Assembly: GCA_007922305.1 (NCBI GenBank)
Contig: ML677333.1
Span: 11,686,502 to 11,750,501, forward strand
Reading direction: 5' to 3'
DNA length: 64,000 nucleotides
Origin: Dermatemys mawii
Taxonomy: Eukaryota > Chordata > Testudines > Dermatemydidae
The notes under the pieces were generated by a model that did not search any database, was not told the origin of the DNA, and was given only the letters and a program-made list of their open reading frames with translations. Both the position numbers and the translations under genes were made by a program. This document shows, in pieces, positions 25,956-38,242 of this stretch (position 1 is its first letter; each line of letters opens with the position of its first letter).

Positions 25956-26225
25956 CTTGCAAACCAGCTCCTCTCCACTGTGCAGATGCACGGCTCGGAA
26001 AACGTGGTCTCCCTCAAGAGGCTCCAACAATAAGTATTTCCCGATGCAAGAAACGCAATGCGACAAGTTAGGAGTCTCTGGCGGGCTCGGAGAGCCTAGG
26101 TTCGGACTAAAACTCTGGCTTGGCTCGGTAGATCTTATAGACGAGAGTTCTTCAAAATCCTGGTTTTTATTCCGAGGTCTCCCATATCGCGCTATTGTGA
26201 TAGGGGTTGACCTTTGTATGTTCAT
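25956..26225 (-). CDS. TRIB2: TRIB2 coding exon 1 (Tribbles pseudokinase 2, N-terminus)
   Basis: First coding exon, 270 nt, 90 codons. It starts at an ATG (26225-26223) opening [15 protein letters not shown], the characteristic TRIB2 N-terminus, and ends after the K of EELVCK at a GTAACA donor (25955-25954 is GT). Residues 1-60 are the serine/proline-rich N-terminal extension ([13 protein letters not shown]); the pseudokinase domain then begins ([20 protein letters not shown]) and carries the lysine of the VCK motif, which corresponds to the kinase ATP-binding lysine. The glycine-rich loop is degenerate, as is usual in Tribbles proteins. TRIB2 is a cytoplasmic/nuclear scaffold that recruits the COP1 ubiquitin ligase to substrates such as C/EBP-alpha and binds MEK1 and AKT (known for the family). 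The start context is weak (CCG before ATG, C at -3), and no ATG occurs on the minus strand between the start and about 26724, so the start is unambiguous. Identification rests on near-identity to recalled vertebrate TRIB2. Confidence 0.96.
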
Positions 26226-27700
26226 CGGTATTGAAAGAACCAACCAAAGTTATGCACCAAACCCCTGAATTAAGATCAGGCACTTGCCAGTTCAGCTGCC
26301 TTTGTATTGTAGTTATTAAAGAGGGTGGATTACGCGGATTAATAGTACCAAAAATAATAACCCACAATAATATCAAAGCGATTGTTTTGCAAGCGGATCA
26401 GCTTCAGAGCAGCGTGCTGAGAGTCGGGCAATCAGAGAAGGAGGATTTAGCCGCAGGTCCTTTTGTTTCTTGTACGGCAACCGACTCGTTTGACTGTTGG
26501 GTTTTGTCCTTTTCAGAGAGCAACAAAGTAACTAATTTGAGAACGTGAAGAGCTGCAACGTTCGGTTTTCGAACACAGCCTCGCAAGGAGGCGGCAATAT
26601 AAACAGAGCAAGGAGCCGGGGAAAGAAAGGGGGAGGCTGATTCGGTATCAGTCTCTGGTGCCCTGAACGCCCACCAAAATTGTTAATACGTTCAACCCCA
26701 AAAAGGTTAAGTAACGTGCTGCATAAAGGACTGGATTGTCCTTTCTCTTTCTCTCTTTTTAATACAAGGCAAAAGAGGGGAAAAGTTGCCTACGTTTTAA
26801 CTGTAGATGGCGTCTGAACCTTTCCTCTGACTGCAAGGGCTATTCAGAAATTCAACAAAAAATACAGGGAGCATTTAACTTAGAAGAGCGGTCAGCGGCA
26901 GCAGAGCCGACAAAAGAGACAGTACAGCTATAAAAAAACCTGCACCAATACTTCGATTTCTTTGGAATTTTTTTGCCCTAACAGAATAAACTTCAAAAAC
27001 AAAGGTGCCAAAATATCCACAGTTATGCAATGCAAGATTTTTGTTGTTGTTTTAATCAAAGAAAAAGTGCAATCAAGGACACGATCAAGAGTCTTAGATA
27101 TCCATTGCACGAGGGTTTTTTTCCCCGTGTGTTTTCCCGCAGGGCCTCCAGGCGCTTTAATAGAATTCACGCACAAAAGAAAAACAAAACAAACTGCAGG
27201 GAAAAAAATCCTGATGGGTTCTTTTCTCTAGGGTCGGGGAACGTGCAGCGCGGCGTGGGGAGGGGGGAAGAGAAATTGCAAACACCCTCACAAAAATACT
27301 GCAGGGATCTGATCTATTTCCTAGAGGCAGGAGAAGGGGGAAGAAAGGGATGGCCGGGCCGATCCCTTTCAGCAAGACATCATCCCTCCACCATGTATTA
27401 ATAGCTACTTACGTGGCTGGGATTCTCTCTCTAGCTCGCTCTATGCCTCACTACTCAATGTCAGCAGCCGCAGCAGCACATTTACACCGTGCCCCAGTGC
27501 AAAGGCTGACTGCACAGTCCCCACCGCCGCACAACAGACTGGCTCGGAGGAGAAGCCCACCCCACACCGAGCCGCCTCCTCATTGAGCCAAGGCACCATC
27601 AATCACAGAGCGAGCTGCCAACCCTGCCCCCCCGTCTCTTCCCTCCCCACCTCCACTCACTGAATGAGCCGGTTTCAGGGTAAACAAGGTGAAATATCCT
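26226..27700 (-). promoter_or_regulatory. TRIB2: TRIB2 5'UTR and promoter region
   Basis: No other gene or transposon was recognised in this stretch. CpG and GC content rises at about 27230-27660 (GC-rich, several CCGCC/CACCG motifs), consistent with a CpG-rich vertebrate promoter. A TATA-like TTTATATTG on the minus strand at about 26602-26594 is an alternative core-promoter candidate that would give a roughly 350-nt 5'UTR. The first 495 nt upstream of the start codon contain no minus-strand ATG. The start site itself cannot be fixed from sequence alone. Confidence 0.5.
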
Positions 27701-27750
27701 TCCGCAGCCCAGGCTGTGAAATAGGAGCTTTGTGAGCGCTTTGTAGCTGC

Positions 27751-27781
27751 TGCTGACGAGTCACTGGAGCTGGCTGAGTCA
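27751..27781. promoter_or_regulatory. Paired AP-1/MAF-like motifs upstream of TRIB2
   Basis: A perfect TGAGTCA (27775-27781) inside GGCTGAGTCA, preceded 12 bp earlier by TGCTGACGAGTCA (27751-27763), a MARE/CRE-like half site. Two such sites 24 bp apart just upstream of the GC-rich zone are a plausible AP-1/small-MAF/NRF2 response element. Function is inference. Confidence 0.35.
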
Positions 27782-29490
27782 ATGCTTGGATCTGTGCATG
27801 TCGAGTTTCACTGACCTCTGCTTTCCGTTGGTTTTATTTGCCTGGGATCTGGTATAGTCTGGTTGGAAACTGTGTGAACCTTGCGGTTGGGGATAGTTTT
27901 TTAACCTTCTTTTAAATAGATTTTGTCCTTAATTAAAACGGAATAAACTCTCCTAAAATAAGAATCCAACACTTTTTTCCCCTTGCAAACATGAATGCTG
28001 TGTGTGTTAGATGAGAGCCCAAGGGTTGGGGTTTTTTTCCTCAATGAAGAAATCAGTTTTTCCAATCAACGTGGGTCTTAAACCATTGAAGCAAGCACCA
28101 GCCGTGACTTCCCCGTGTAATTAAGTAGGAGGAGTTACCCTCACTCCAGGGCTAGTTTAATCACCATTCCAAACCTAAAAGGTGTTGCAGGGGGGAAGGG
28201 GAAAGTAGAGAGAGCAAACTCATTTGTATTACATAAAGGAACCTATGAATGAGTCCTCTAAGCACAAGTAGGTTTCCTTTTCCTTGTTAAAACGCTTCTG
28301 TTTTTACAACTGATTTTGGATGTATGTAAAGTTTAATGAATAGCTCCCCAGGCCCAATGTTTTCTCCCTCGAGTTTGGCTTCCTGTCAGTTCTGGAGCCA
28401 GCAAAGGGAGCAGTGTTAACAGCAGAAGAGTGCAATCCAGGCATGAATGGCAGCAGGATGCAATAGAAAATGGAAATGGTTTTGTCGTTCAGCAAGGAGG
28501 TGATCCAATGCAGGGCAATGCAAACTGGCCATACACTGCTCAAATCCTGATGGGTATTCTGTTGTGACAGATTAGCTGTGGGATGGGTATTATCTGGGAG
28601 ATAGTGTCCTCTGTTTGGGGCAATGACCTTTGTGTCTGTGTGACACAGCTCTGGGCAAAAACATGGGGTATTCTAACAAACATGAAATAACCCCCCTACA
28701 GGAGAATTTATCTTTCTTTTGCACACAAGAAATACATTTTAATGAATGCAGCACATAGGCTGTAATGAATCCATGGGGAGATGTTGGCATTTGCAGGGGA
28801 AAGAGACATTTGGAAAACACTTTAGCAAGAGCTCTTTCTAAACCAGTACCCCTTCCGCTTCACTTATTCCTTCCCAGGGTGTTTTGGGCCTTGTATTATC
28901 CCAGAAAAGCTCTGAGCCACAGCTATCCCCTGTTAATGTACTAAAAATAATAGATAATATTGAAAATGAATATGCCTAACTTCGGCCCAAAATACAGGGG
29001 AATCAGGACTGAGGAAACTGCAGGGCTTAACCCTTTGTAAATGTCAATTCTTTTGTTGGGGGCTAAGGGGGGAGGAAGAGTATAGGCAATAATTTGTAAC
29101 AATTTGTGAAGTTCACCTCTCATTTCTACGGAAATACCAAGCACAGTTTAGAACCACTACTAGTACAAGTTCTCAATGCCTCCATGTTCCATTGTTAGAT
29201 CTTAGACAATTTGTTCTTCTCTTCTGCAGATTTAATGATAGCAACCTGTATTATGTGTTTAATATTGTTTGGTGCTCCAGGCACCTTGGGGAGAGGGGAG
29301 ATGGTCTATTGTAAATAAAAAATTATCTGAAAGTTCATTTGCCATTCAGGAAAGGTACTGAATTCACAGCCTAGTAGTGGTACCCTCTATGAACAGAGGA
29401 AATGCGGAAGCGAGGAGCACCACTGCAAGTCAAGCCAAGACAGTCTGACAGATCAACCGTGACCTAAAGAAGTTGCCTCAAGAGGATAAC
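27782..29490. other. Non-coding DNA just upstream of TRIB2
   Basis: No gene, transposon or RNA gene recognised. It may contain distal TRIB2 control elements. Confidence 0.5.
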
Positions 29491-30140
29491 AGGAACATAA
29501 AAATAACTATACTGGATCAGACCTGTGATCTATCTAGTCCACTGTGCTGTGTTTGAGAGTGACCAGCAGCAGAAGCTTCAGAAGAAGGTGTAAGAAATCT
29601 TCCAGCAGGTAGATGTGGTATGCTCTGCCTCTGAAGAGTCTAGTTCCTAGTAATTAGAGATTGTTTTACATTCAGAAGCATGATATTTTATAGTCCTTCA
29701 AAAAACGTAGGATTAACATTGATAATTCTGAATAGCTGTGTTGGCCATATGGATGCCAAATTTCTTTAACAAAAACAACAAGGAGTCCTTGTGGCACCTT
29801 AGGGATTAACAATTCATTGTGTTTATTTGCTGATACAGACTAACACAGCTACCACTCTGAAACTAATCTCTTTAAGTATTTAAAATTCTTGGCATCAATG
29901 ATACCTTGTGACAGTGAGTTCCATAGTCTCATTTCCTTTAATCAGTTTTGAATTTGCCATCTTTCAAATGTCCCCTAATTCTTATGTAATGAAAGTGAGA
30001 GAACTGAACCTCTCTACCTACTTTCCCTCTGGGCCATTTTTAAATGCTTTTTTTTACCATGTCTCCTATTATTTTTCTCTTTTCTAAAATAAGAAATCAA
30101 ATCTTTTCAATCTCTAGTCACATGAAAGTTACTCCATTGA
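29491..30140 (-). mobile_element. CR1 LINE 3' region (old copy)
   Basis: Begins with the reverse complement of a CR1 3' end (AGGAACATAAAAATAACTAT, then ACTGGATCAGACC). It continues with TGACAGTGAGTTCCATAG and CATGAAAGTTACTCC, blocks of the CR1 3' coding end. No open frame survives. It is interrupted by a foldback-family insertion at 29770-29878. Confidence 0.7.
29770..29878 (+). mobile_element. Foldback-family insertion inside CR1
   Basis: AAGGAGTCCTTGTGGCACC and the end CAGACTAACACAGCTACCAC match the family at 6922, 11613 and 39054. It is flanked by a 7-bp direct repeat TCTTTAA (29763-29769 and 29879-29885). Only one arm is present; the end shared with the other copies is on the right. Confidence 0.6.
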
Positions 30141-30239
30141 GTAACATCAGTGTAAAACTTGGTGGAATTGATAGAAGACTCAAAGTCTTCGTAAGCTGCT
30201 CATCTGTTTCCCCAGTCCAGGAAGGATTAAATATCACAC

Positions 30240-30650
30240 TCAAAGTCCATTAACACCCTTTCTTCCAGACCACATCTATTGGCTGCACCAACAATCTGTA
30301 GCAAACCCCAAAATAAGAGATCAGCATAAATATCATAGCTACCCTTCCCCTGACCCATGGGCTTCCTTGTCAGTGGTTCCCCCACCCCATTACCAGGCAT
30401 TCTTCCCCAATCCTCTTATGGACTGTCTGTATGGGGCCCCATACCACAGAGACCAACCTGGGTCTAGTAGCTTGCCCCTAGGGTCTCCTACAGGAATCTC
30501 TCATAGCTTTCTACCACACACTGGCCTACTTGCTGGCTTTTATGATTACATGGTCCCAAGCCGATCAATCTTAGCTGGAAGGTAGTTGATCTGTCACAGG
30601 TTAAGCTGGGCTCAACTTCTTTTACAGGGCCAGCTACCCTGTGACAGTTT
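30240..30650. mobile_element. Possible LTR-like repeat fragment, unclassified
   Basis: The right part, CAGGTTAAGCTGGGCTC to CCAGCTACCCTGTGACAG, has a TGTGAC/GTCACA-type terminus reminiscent of a turtle LTR read on the minus strand. No left end or target duplication was found. Confidence 0.25.
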
Positions 30651-30774
30651 TATCCAATGCTGGAGAGCAAGTAAAGGGAAGAGTCTACAGCACAATTCAG
30701 CTCACCTGGCTTATTTCTCTACTCTAACCATGGGTTGATAGTGTTGCCTCTCTAGCAGTACAGCTGTGGTGTTT

Positions 30775-32815
30775 ATAGCTTCCACGGCCAGAAGGGATCA
30801 TTGTGATCATCTAGTCTGACCTCTCATATAGCACAGGGCCATAGAACTTCCTCAAAATAATTCCTGGAGTGTATCTTGTAGAAAAATGTCCCGTCTTGCA
30901 TAGATGCCATCTCCATGGGTGCGCTAGGACTGGCACACTTACGGGGAAAAAATAGCAGATGCTCAGCATCCATCAGCAGTCCCGTGGATCAGTTCCTCCC
31001 CCTTTCCCCCCCCCGCCCCCAGTGCCTCCCCCCACGCCAGGACTCTGATGACCAGCTTCTCTCCCTCCCACCTAGGACCTCCCACCTGTCGCAATCAGCG
31101 GTTTAGTAGTGTGTGGGAGGTGCTGGTGGGGAGGGGGCAGAACAGGGACAGGAAGAGGAGGGGTGNNNNNNNNNNAAACCCAGAGAAATCCCAGAATTTG
31201 TCTAGCTTCAACTTCCACTCACTGGATCATGTAATCTCTCTCGCTGCTAAATTGAAGAACCCATTATTAAATATTCGTTCCCCATATACATACTTATAGA
31301 CTGTAATCAAGTCACACATTAACTTTCTCTTGGTTAATCTAAATAGATTGAACTCTTTGAGTCTATCACTATATGGCATGTTTTCTAATCCTTTCATCAT
31401 TCTTGTGGGTCTTCTCTGAACCCTCTTTATCAACATCCTTCTTGAATTGCGGGCATGAGAACTGGACATAGTACTCTGGCAGCAGGTGCACCAGGGCCAA
31501 ATCCAGAGGTAAAATAACCTCTCTACTCCTTTTGAGATTCTCGTTTATGCATCCCAGGATCACACTAACTGTTTTGGCCACATGAGCCCACATATTCAGC
31601 TGCTTATGCACCATAACTTGTAAATCTTTTTCAGAGTTAGTTTTCCAGAATAGACGCACCTCCATCCCCGTCCGGTAAATATGGCCTGTTTTTTGTTCCG
31701 GATGTATACATTTACATGTAACTGTATTAAAATACATTTGCTTATGCCCATTTTACCATAGATCCAGATTGCTCTGAACCAGTGATCTCTATTCTTAATT
31801 ATGTACTACTCCCCCAATTTGTGTGTCATCTGCAAACTTTATCAGTGACAATTTTATGTTTTGTATGTTAAATAGCATGGCCAAGAACTGATCCCTGCGG
31901 AACATCATTGGAAACACACCCGCTTAATGATGATTCCCAACTGACAATTTAATTTTGATATGAATCAGTTAGCCAGGTTTTGAATATTTTAGTGTGTGCA
32001 ATATTAATTTTGTATTGTTCTAGTTTTCCAATCAAAATGTTCTATTGCACTAAGTCATATGCCTTACAGAAATATAAGTATATTACATCAACATTGTTAT
32101 CTTTATCAGGCAAACATTTAATCTTTCAAAAAAGATATCAAGTTAGTTTGATAGGATCTATTTTCTATAAACTTACGTTGATTTGCATTGATTATATTGC
32201 CTTCCTTTGTTTCTTTAAAAATCAAGTTCTGTACCAGCCGCTATATTATCTTGCCCAGGATTGATGTCAGGCTCACAGGCCCATAATTACCCAGGTCATC
32301 CCATTTATCCTTTTAAAAAATGGATATAACATTAGCTTTCTTCCAGTCTTCTGGAACTTCCCCAGTACTCTTACACTTATTGAAAGTCAACATTAACAGT
32401 TCAGCAAGTTTCTCAGCCAACTCTTAAAACTTTTGGATGCTAGTTACCTGGGCATGTTGATTTTAAAATGTCTCACCTTAGTAGCTGATGTTTAACATCA
32501 TTCAAAAATACTACTGGGACAGAGTGATCTCGTCACCATATGTTGAGACTATATAATCTGTTTCTTCCCCAAACACAGATCAGAAATATTTATTGAACAT
32601 TTCTGCCTTTTCTGCATCATTATTGATAATTCGACCATTTCTATCTAATACCATTGTCAGAATTCTTTTTATTCCAAATATATTTTTAAAAAGCTCCCTA
32701 TGGTGCTTATCTCTGCTGGCCATAGATTTCTCCTTGTGTCCCTTGGCTTCCCTTGTCAATTTTTCACAATTCCTAAGTTCTGCTTTATTTATTTGTTAGT
32801 GAGACTGTGTCTGGT
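30775..32815 (-). mobile_element. CR1 LINE, about 1.7 kb, interrupted
   Basis: The 3' end is CACGGCCAGAAGGGATC plus TGATCATCTAGTCTGACC. The body continues through GTCACACATTAACTTTCTC, TCATCTGCAAACTTTATC, and TATCTTGCCCAGGATTGATG into the reverse transcriptase-coding part (TTATTGAACATTTCTGCC). All is in minus orientation and coding capacity is lost. It is interrupted at about 30903-31193 by an unrelated GC-rich repeat. Confidence 0.8.
30903..31193. mobile_element. GC-rich repeat insertion inside CR1, with a 10-N gap
   Basis: Opens with CATGGGTGCGCTAGGACTGG and CAGATGCTCAGCATCCATC, then C-rich sequence. CR1 sequence stops just before and resumes just after it. The same family lies in the opposite direction at 44343-44712. 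The N run is 31166-31175. Confidence 0.6.
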
Positions 32816-32816
32816 G

Positions 32817-33015
32817 GTTAAGGCAGGAGACTGAGGACCAAAAGCCCTGAGTTATAGCTCTGACTGTACTCTGAGTTACTGCATGTCATTGGACAAGTCA
32901 CTTAATTTGTCTTGGCTTCAGTCTTCTTATCCATAGAAACTAGGATATCAGTACTTAGACCACCTTTGTAAAGTCCTTGGTGATTCTTGTAAGAAGGGAG
33001 CTCTCTTATTATTAG
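32817..33015 (+). mobile_element. MIR-like CORE-SINE relic
   Basis: Contains GTGGTTAAGGCAGGAGACTG, GACAAGTCACTTAATTTG, TTCTTATCCATAGAAACTAG and a tail running into TTATTATTA, the usual order for this family. Confidence 0.55.
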
Positions 33016-36000
33016 GTAGTAGTGTGTTGTTATATTTTCTCAACCAATATAACATGGACATTGTTTTTCAGTGTTGCATTACACTAGGCCATAATACCTG
33101 GAAACAATAATGCCGAATAATTGATATTATATGCCCAGTGAGAATATATTTAGATTATCATAACCTCTTAATAATTCTGAAGATAACATGCTTCAAGAAT
33201 ATAAATCATGTCCCTCCTTCTACTAAGTAAATTAATTTGGGGATGGTATCTGTTATAGAACTATTTCAAGGGTAGCTTCCAAGTAGCTTTATATCTTTAG
33301 GGCATTATCCTATGGATCTACTCTGTTTGGAAACTAACTTGCAGAGAGATTCCCATCTGCAGTTTCCCTATCTAGATCAGGCCCTGCAATTCGTTGTTCG
33401 TCTACTTATAGTCTCCATCTGGAGACTTCTTCTTGGTAGCTGCATCCCAATAGAACTTTTCCTCCAGGAAGGTGCTAAGTTTTCCCTGAATAACAGCTGC
33501 CCCCTTTAAAAGTGTGCTATTGCGAGGAATTTCCCTAGAACTTGTTTTCCTTTTGGTGCCCTTCCACAACCCAATCTCAGATCCCATTCCCATCCAGGGA
33601 TGTGAGGAAACTTATACTTTCCTACTTTGCCTTGGGGAAGTACACACCTTTGCTTTTCCTTAAGGGAGGAGAATCTTATTCAAGAATTTTCTACCACTGC
33701 AGACAGAAAACACCATGCATCTGGAAACTGGAATTTCTTTTGGATTTTAAAATATTAGGCAAAAAGGTGTATTGCTGCTTTATCAACAGAAAATCAAAGA
33801 TTGTTATTTGGGGGAAGGGAGATAGAGGAGGTAGAGGAGTTTCTTGTTTTTTGGGAGAAGGGAGGCAGAGGAGTTTCTTGTCTAACTTTTTCAGTTGTCG
33901 TAAGCATCTGCTTTGGTATTTTGCATAAGGGGACTCTCTAAGGATATGATCCAGAAGACCACTGAAGTCAATGGGAGCCTCTTTTAATTGACATCAGTGG
34001 ATTTTGGATAAGGTCATAAATCTTATGAAAGACCAAAAGAGAGTTTTGCATAGATTCTCTTTTCTAGGTCAACCTGCTCTTTATCTCTTTTGAATATTCA
34101 GCAAGCAAATACAAACCAAAAACAGAAAGGATGGTAACTTTTAAAGTGGCAAAATAAATACCTTCCTTTTTTTGCTGACTTACAAGGTGTAGCACTGATC
34201 CTCTTGGAAACGTCAACAATGATTAAGAGCATACACTGTGCTGCAGGAGGTGTTGAAAACTTGCATATTGAAAGGGGCAGTTCATTCTAGCAAAAATGAA
34301 TAAATAAATCTAGGCCAAAATGTGCTAGTAAACACAGCCAACCTGTCCACAAGAGGCAAATTTTTAATACAAGATCCTCATTGTTTACAGACCATATCAG
34401 ATTTGATTTTTTTAAAAATAATTACGGTATATTCCTAATATGCTAATTACCCATAAGGATGAATACTGTGAAAAAAAAAGTTGTTGATCCACAGTTTACA
34501 ATGGAAATAGGTGATTCAAAGACATGGAGACAAAGAGCAGTTTTAAAATAAGAGGCCTTATTTTTATCCTCTGGTGAATGGGTGCATTTCTTGTCAGATC
34601 AGCTGTTATGCATGTGTATACACATGCAGTAGGGGATCTGGCAAAGCATGTGACGATATATACTTGTGTACCATACCTGGAGTGAGAATCAAGCCTCAGG
34701 CTCCATTCTTCCCTTGAACAGTAAAAAGTGTGTTATTGAATAACTCAGTTCAAAATTTATAGCTGACTACAGAGCATAAAAAAGAAACAATATACAAAGT
34801 AATTTATGTACTGCAGCCAGTTAAATGAGGAAGAGAGAAGCAGATCCAACATTTCAACAAACGGCTTTCTTTTTATGTTGCATAGAAATTGTAAAGAAAA
34901 AAGCTATTTGCTCAAGTGTCAGGAGATTGTCTTCACATATTTATCTACTATGGATACACAAAGTACTTTACATCATTATTCTGTAACACAAAACAAAACA
35001 AAAAACAGATAAAATTCCTGCTAAGGAGGAAAAAACAGACACCCCCCCCCACCCCCGGCAAGAATTAGTGATCTTGGTCTCTGGGTCCTAGCCCCAGTGA
35101 TGTAACAGCAATTTTAGAAGTGGATATTGTTGTACCATATACTGAAACACTGGAGTTTTGCTCTTCTATGAGCCATTGATGGATCACTGCTTATATGGTA
35201 GTTTGGGAACCATCACCTGTGTTACTAGATCCATGTTGATGAATCTTGGACAGCATCAGCATGGACAGATCAAACTACCTTGTCAAATAACACAATCATC
35301 TCATCTGAGGCATGGTCAGTGACCTTTATTAATAAAAATAAAATAAACATAAAATAAATCTGTCAGCACAATGGACTATTAGCTGTTGTACTTCTGCTCT
35401 CTCTACTAGCTCTGCCATCAGCATATGGCACCATTCACAGCTGCTTAAAAGTAGTTTCACTATGTATATCCATGTCACTGTCAGCCCCCTACTAGCTAAA
35501 ACCAGCCTTACATGACAGAACTTCGTCTCAAGAAAGCTTTATTTTTAATGTTGCTGCCAAACTACTACTTTGTCTGTGTAAAATTACAGAAAGCAAAAGG
35601 TACTCACTGCTTATTCTATATTAGATGCAATAGTTACACATTATCAACATCGGCTCACTAATGAGATGGCCTACTTTTTATAGTTATTAGTAATCAGTCA
35701 CAAGGTGATGGGGAATTAAAAAATATTATTTTATTACTATCAAAAGTGCATAAGTGAACACAACACATATGTGCACAAAATTTGGAAGGGAAATACCTTC
35801 TATGATTGTTTCATTGTTTTTTTTTAATATTCAGAACAAACTCTGAAACACCACTACTAATTATAAATAATGATTTAGTGGCTCTTCTCTAACTCTAAAA
35901 TATACCCAGCAGTTTGAGCAGACTCAAATAGCCTCTCAGTCCACCCTTACACCTTCTTCTAGCCTGTTCATAACAACTATCTCCTTTCAGGGAAGTTTGT

Positions 36001-36395
36001 TCATTGATTTTGCACCTTGGTTATAGATTCCCTTATGCTATTTTCCACAGGGATTGTGCAACCGGCTGTCCTAGGTAGTGCAGGTTCTTCTGGCATTAGT
36101 TCCTTCCATCTGTATCACTGGAAATTAGCCTCAAGCTCCAAGGCAAAGGACTCAAAGTTAGGTAAACTTCTAAAAAATTCCCTGTTAGAATTTGCATGCT
36201 CAATTTCATGATGACACTGAGGGATCTTTAGGTAGGATTCCCTGACACGTAGCTAAAACTATACACTCTTATAATGCAACAGCGAGCACCATGCTGAACC
36301 ATAACAGCTGAATATGTGAAATATATTCATGACTGAAATCTGAATGCTAATACAAATATTTTTATTTTTTAAATTTAAATTAATTCAGATTTCAT
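33016..36395. other. Intergenic DNA, mostly featureless
   Basis: No gene recognised. It includes an imperfect tandem duplication of a GGGAGATAGAGGAGG-type unit ending GAGTTTCTTGT (33805-33882), a small palindromic MITE relic (33945-34015) and a C10-12 tract at 35042-35056. Confidence 0.5.
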
Positions 36396-36490
36396 TCATA
36401 GATTTTTAGTGCCAGAAAGGGCCATTGTGATCATTTCATTGGGCTAATCTTATGTATAACACCGACCATAGAACTTTACTATACTGATAC

Positions 36491-37088
36491 TGTGACAAAG
36501 TTCCGAGTCTGTATTTGTGGGTCTTGCACTTCCTGGCAGATTTAGGGGCCTCAGAAACTCATCTAGGCCCCAGAGTGAGCTCCCTTTCTCAGTAACTAAT
36601 TAGGGGAGACAAAAATGGGGGAGCCCGGGCTCGCCCTCTACTCCGGACTCCAGCCCAGGGACCCTAATAGTATCAGCTAAGATGGCTGACCTTTTAGCCA
36701 CAAAACACAATACAATTCCCTGGGCTACTTCCCCACAGCAGTCCCCACTTCTTCAAACTCCACTTCACCCTTTCCTCAGGGCCTCCCTCCTTGCGTATGA
36801 TATGCCTACCACTCAGTCTCACCAACAGCACAACTTCTTCCCACAGCTCCTGACATCCACACCCACCTGACTAACTGGGAGGGTTTTTAACTGGTTTCAG
36901 CCAGCCCCTGATTGGCTTCAGGTGTCTCAATCAGGCTAACTATTTCTGCTACTTTCTAGAAGCTTCCTGATTGGCCTGGAGTAGCCTTTGTTTGGCTATC
37001 CAGGGAACAGGGACCTGCACATCCTGAGGCTGTATACCTGCCTTCCAACACTCTCTTTCTTATACCCTTCTGGACTGACTCCGTCACA
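36491..37088. mobile_element. Solo LTR with 4-bp duplication (inside CR1)
   Basis: 598 bp beginning TGTGACAAAGTTCC and ending ACTCCGTCACA, with inverted termini TGTGAC/GTCACA. It is flanked by ATAC on both sides (36487-36490 and 37089-37092). CR1 sequence resumes immediately afterwards. Terminal TG...CA and a 4-bp duplication fit an endogenous-retrovirus or Gypsy-type LTR; no internal genes are present. Confidence 0.7.
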
Positions 37089-37511
37089 ATACCTAATTGA
37101 GCTAAATCATATCTTCTAGAGAAAAAAAATCCAATCTTGTTTTAAAAATTTCCAGCAATAGAAAATTCATCACAATGCTTGATAAATTGTTCCGATGATT
37201 AATTACCTACACTGTTAACAATTTGTGCCTTGTTTCTAGTCAACATTTTTCTAGCTTCAGCATCTAGCCATTGGATCTTGTTATACCTTTGTCTACTAGA
37301 CTGAAGAACCTCTGTTATCAATTTTATATTCCTCTGTGTAGGTCACTGATCCCTTATAAAACTGAGATCAAGTCACCCCTTAACCTTCTCTTTGTTAAAC
37401 TAAATAGATGGAGCTCCTTGAGTCTCTACTCTACAGCATGTTTTCCAGTGATTTAATCATTCTGTGGCTTTTCTCTGCACTCTCTGCAATTTATCAACTT
37501 TCTTGTATTGT

Positions 37512-38242
37512 TGTCTGTGACCCTGGGAACACCCCAACTCCAGAAGACAAGAGGCTCCCTGGTATCTAGCAGTGAGTCTTAGATGGCTTGATCACCTCAG
37601 TGCAATGCAACTCAACTATTGTTATTATATGTATCTAAAAGGTGTCATATAAAGTATCATATGCAGACTGGTAACATAGTGATCTTATATTATTGTGGCG
37701 TATGTATGGATGTTAAAGAAAGAATAATAAATATGCGCTGGAAATATGTTCTTCAAAGGTGCTTAAGTCACTCTATCCTAGACAAAGGAATGTGGTTCCA
37801 TGTGGCTCCGATGTAAATTGAGCAAGGAGAGACAATGAAATTATGTTTAAAGACACAGTAGACAAAGCTATCAAGTAAACCAGAATGGGAGGGTGTGTTA
37901 TCCCCAGTTAAGTTAATAAACTGCTGGGTACTGAGTCTTGAAAGCGGCAGCAAACTTGATAAGGTTTTGCGAGTTCTATAGTAAGAGAGGCTGAACACTG
38001 CAGAAACATTCCTGGGGAGAACTCAGGGGTGGAAGGGTTGTTGAGATCCCTCTACAAGGAGACACTGGGTGGTGGAAGCCTTGATGAGAGCTTGAGGCTT
38101 GCAGGCTGCTATTGCTGTCAGGACTGTAAGCCACAGCAGCATAGCATTCTAAGTACCTAGAGCTGCAAAGCAGTTGATGACTGAACCTCTTACTGGCCTG
38201 GGTGAAGCCCAATGTGTCGCATGATCACCAAGAATGCACAGT
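37512..38242. mobile_element. Unclassified insertion inside CR1
   Basis: The CR1 body breaks off after TTATCAACTTTCTTGTATTG and resumes at ATTCCAGTAGCAGTTG. The roughly 730 bp between them match nothing I recognise. It begins near TGTCTGTGACCCTGGG and ends near GAATGCACA, TG...CA like an LTR, but no target duplication is clear. Confidence 0.4.

Noticed and set aside
26241..26243. Upstream in-frame start six codons before the TRIB2 ATG
   Set aside because: The codon is TTG, not ATG; the family-typical start MNIQRS is at 26225.
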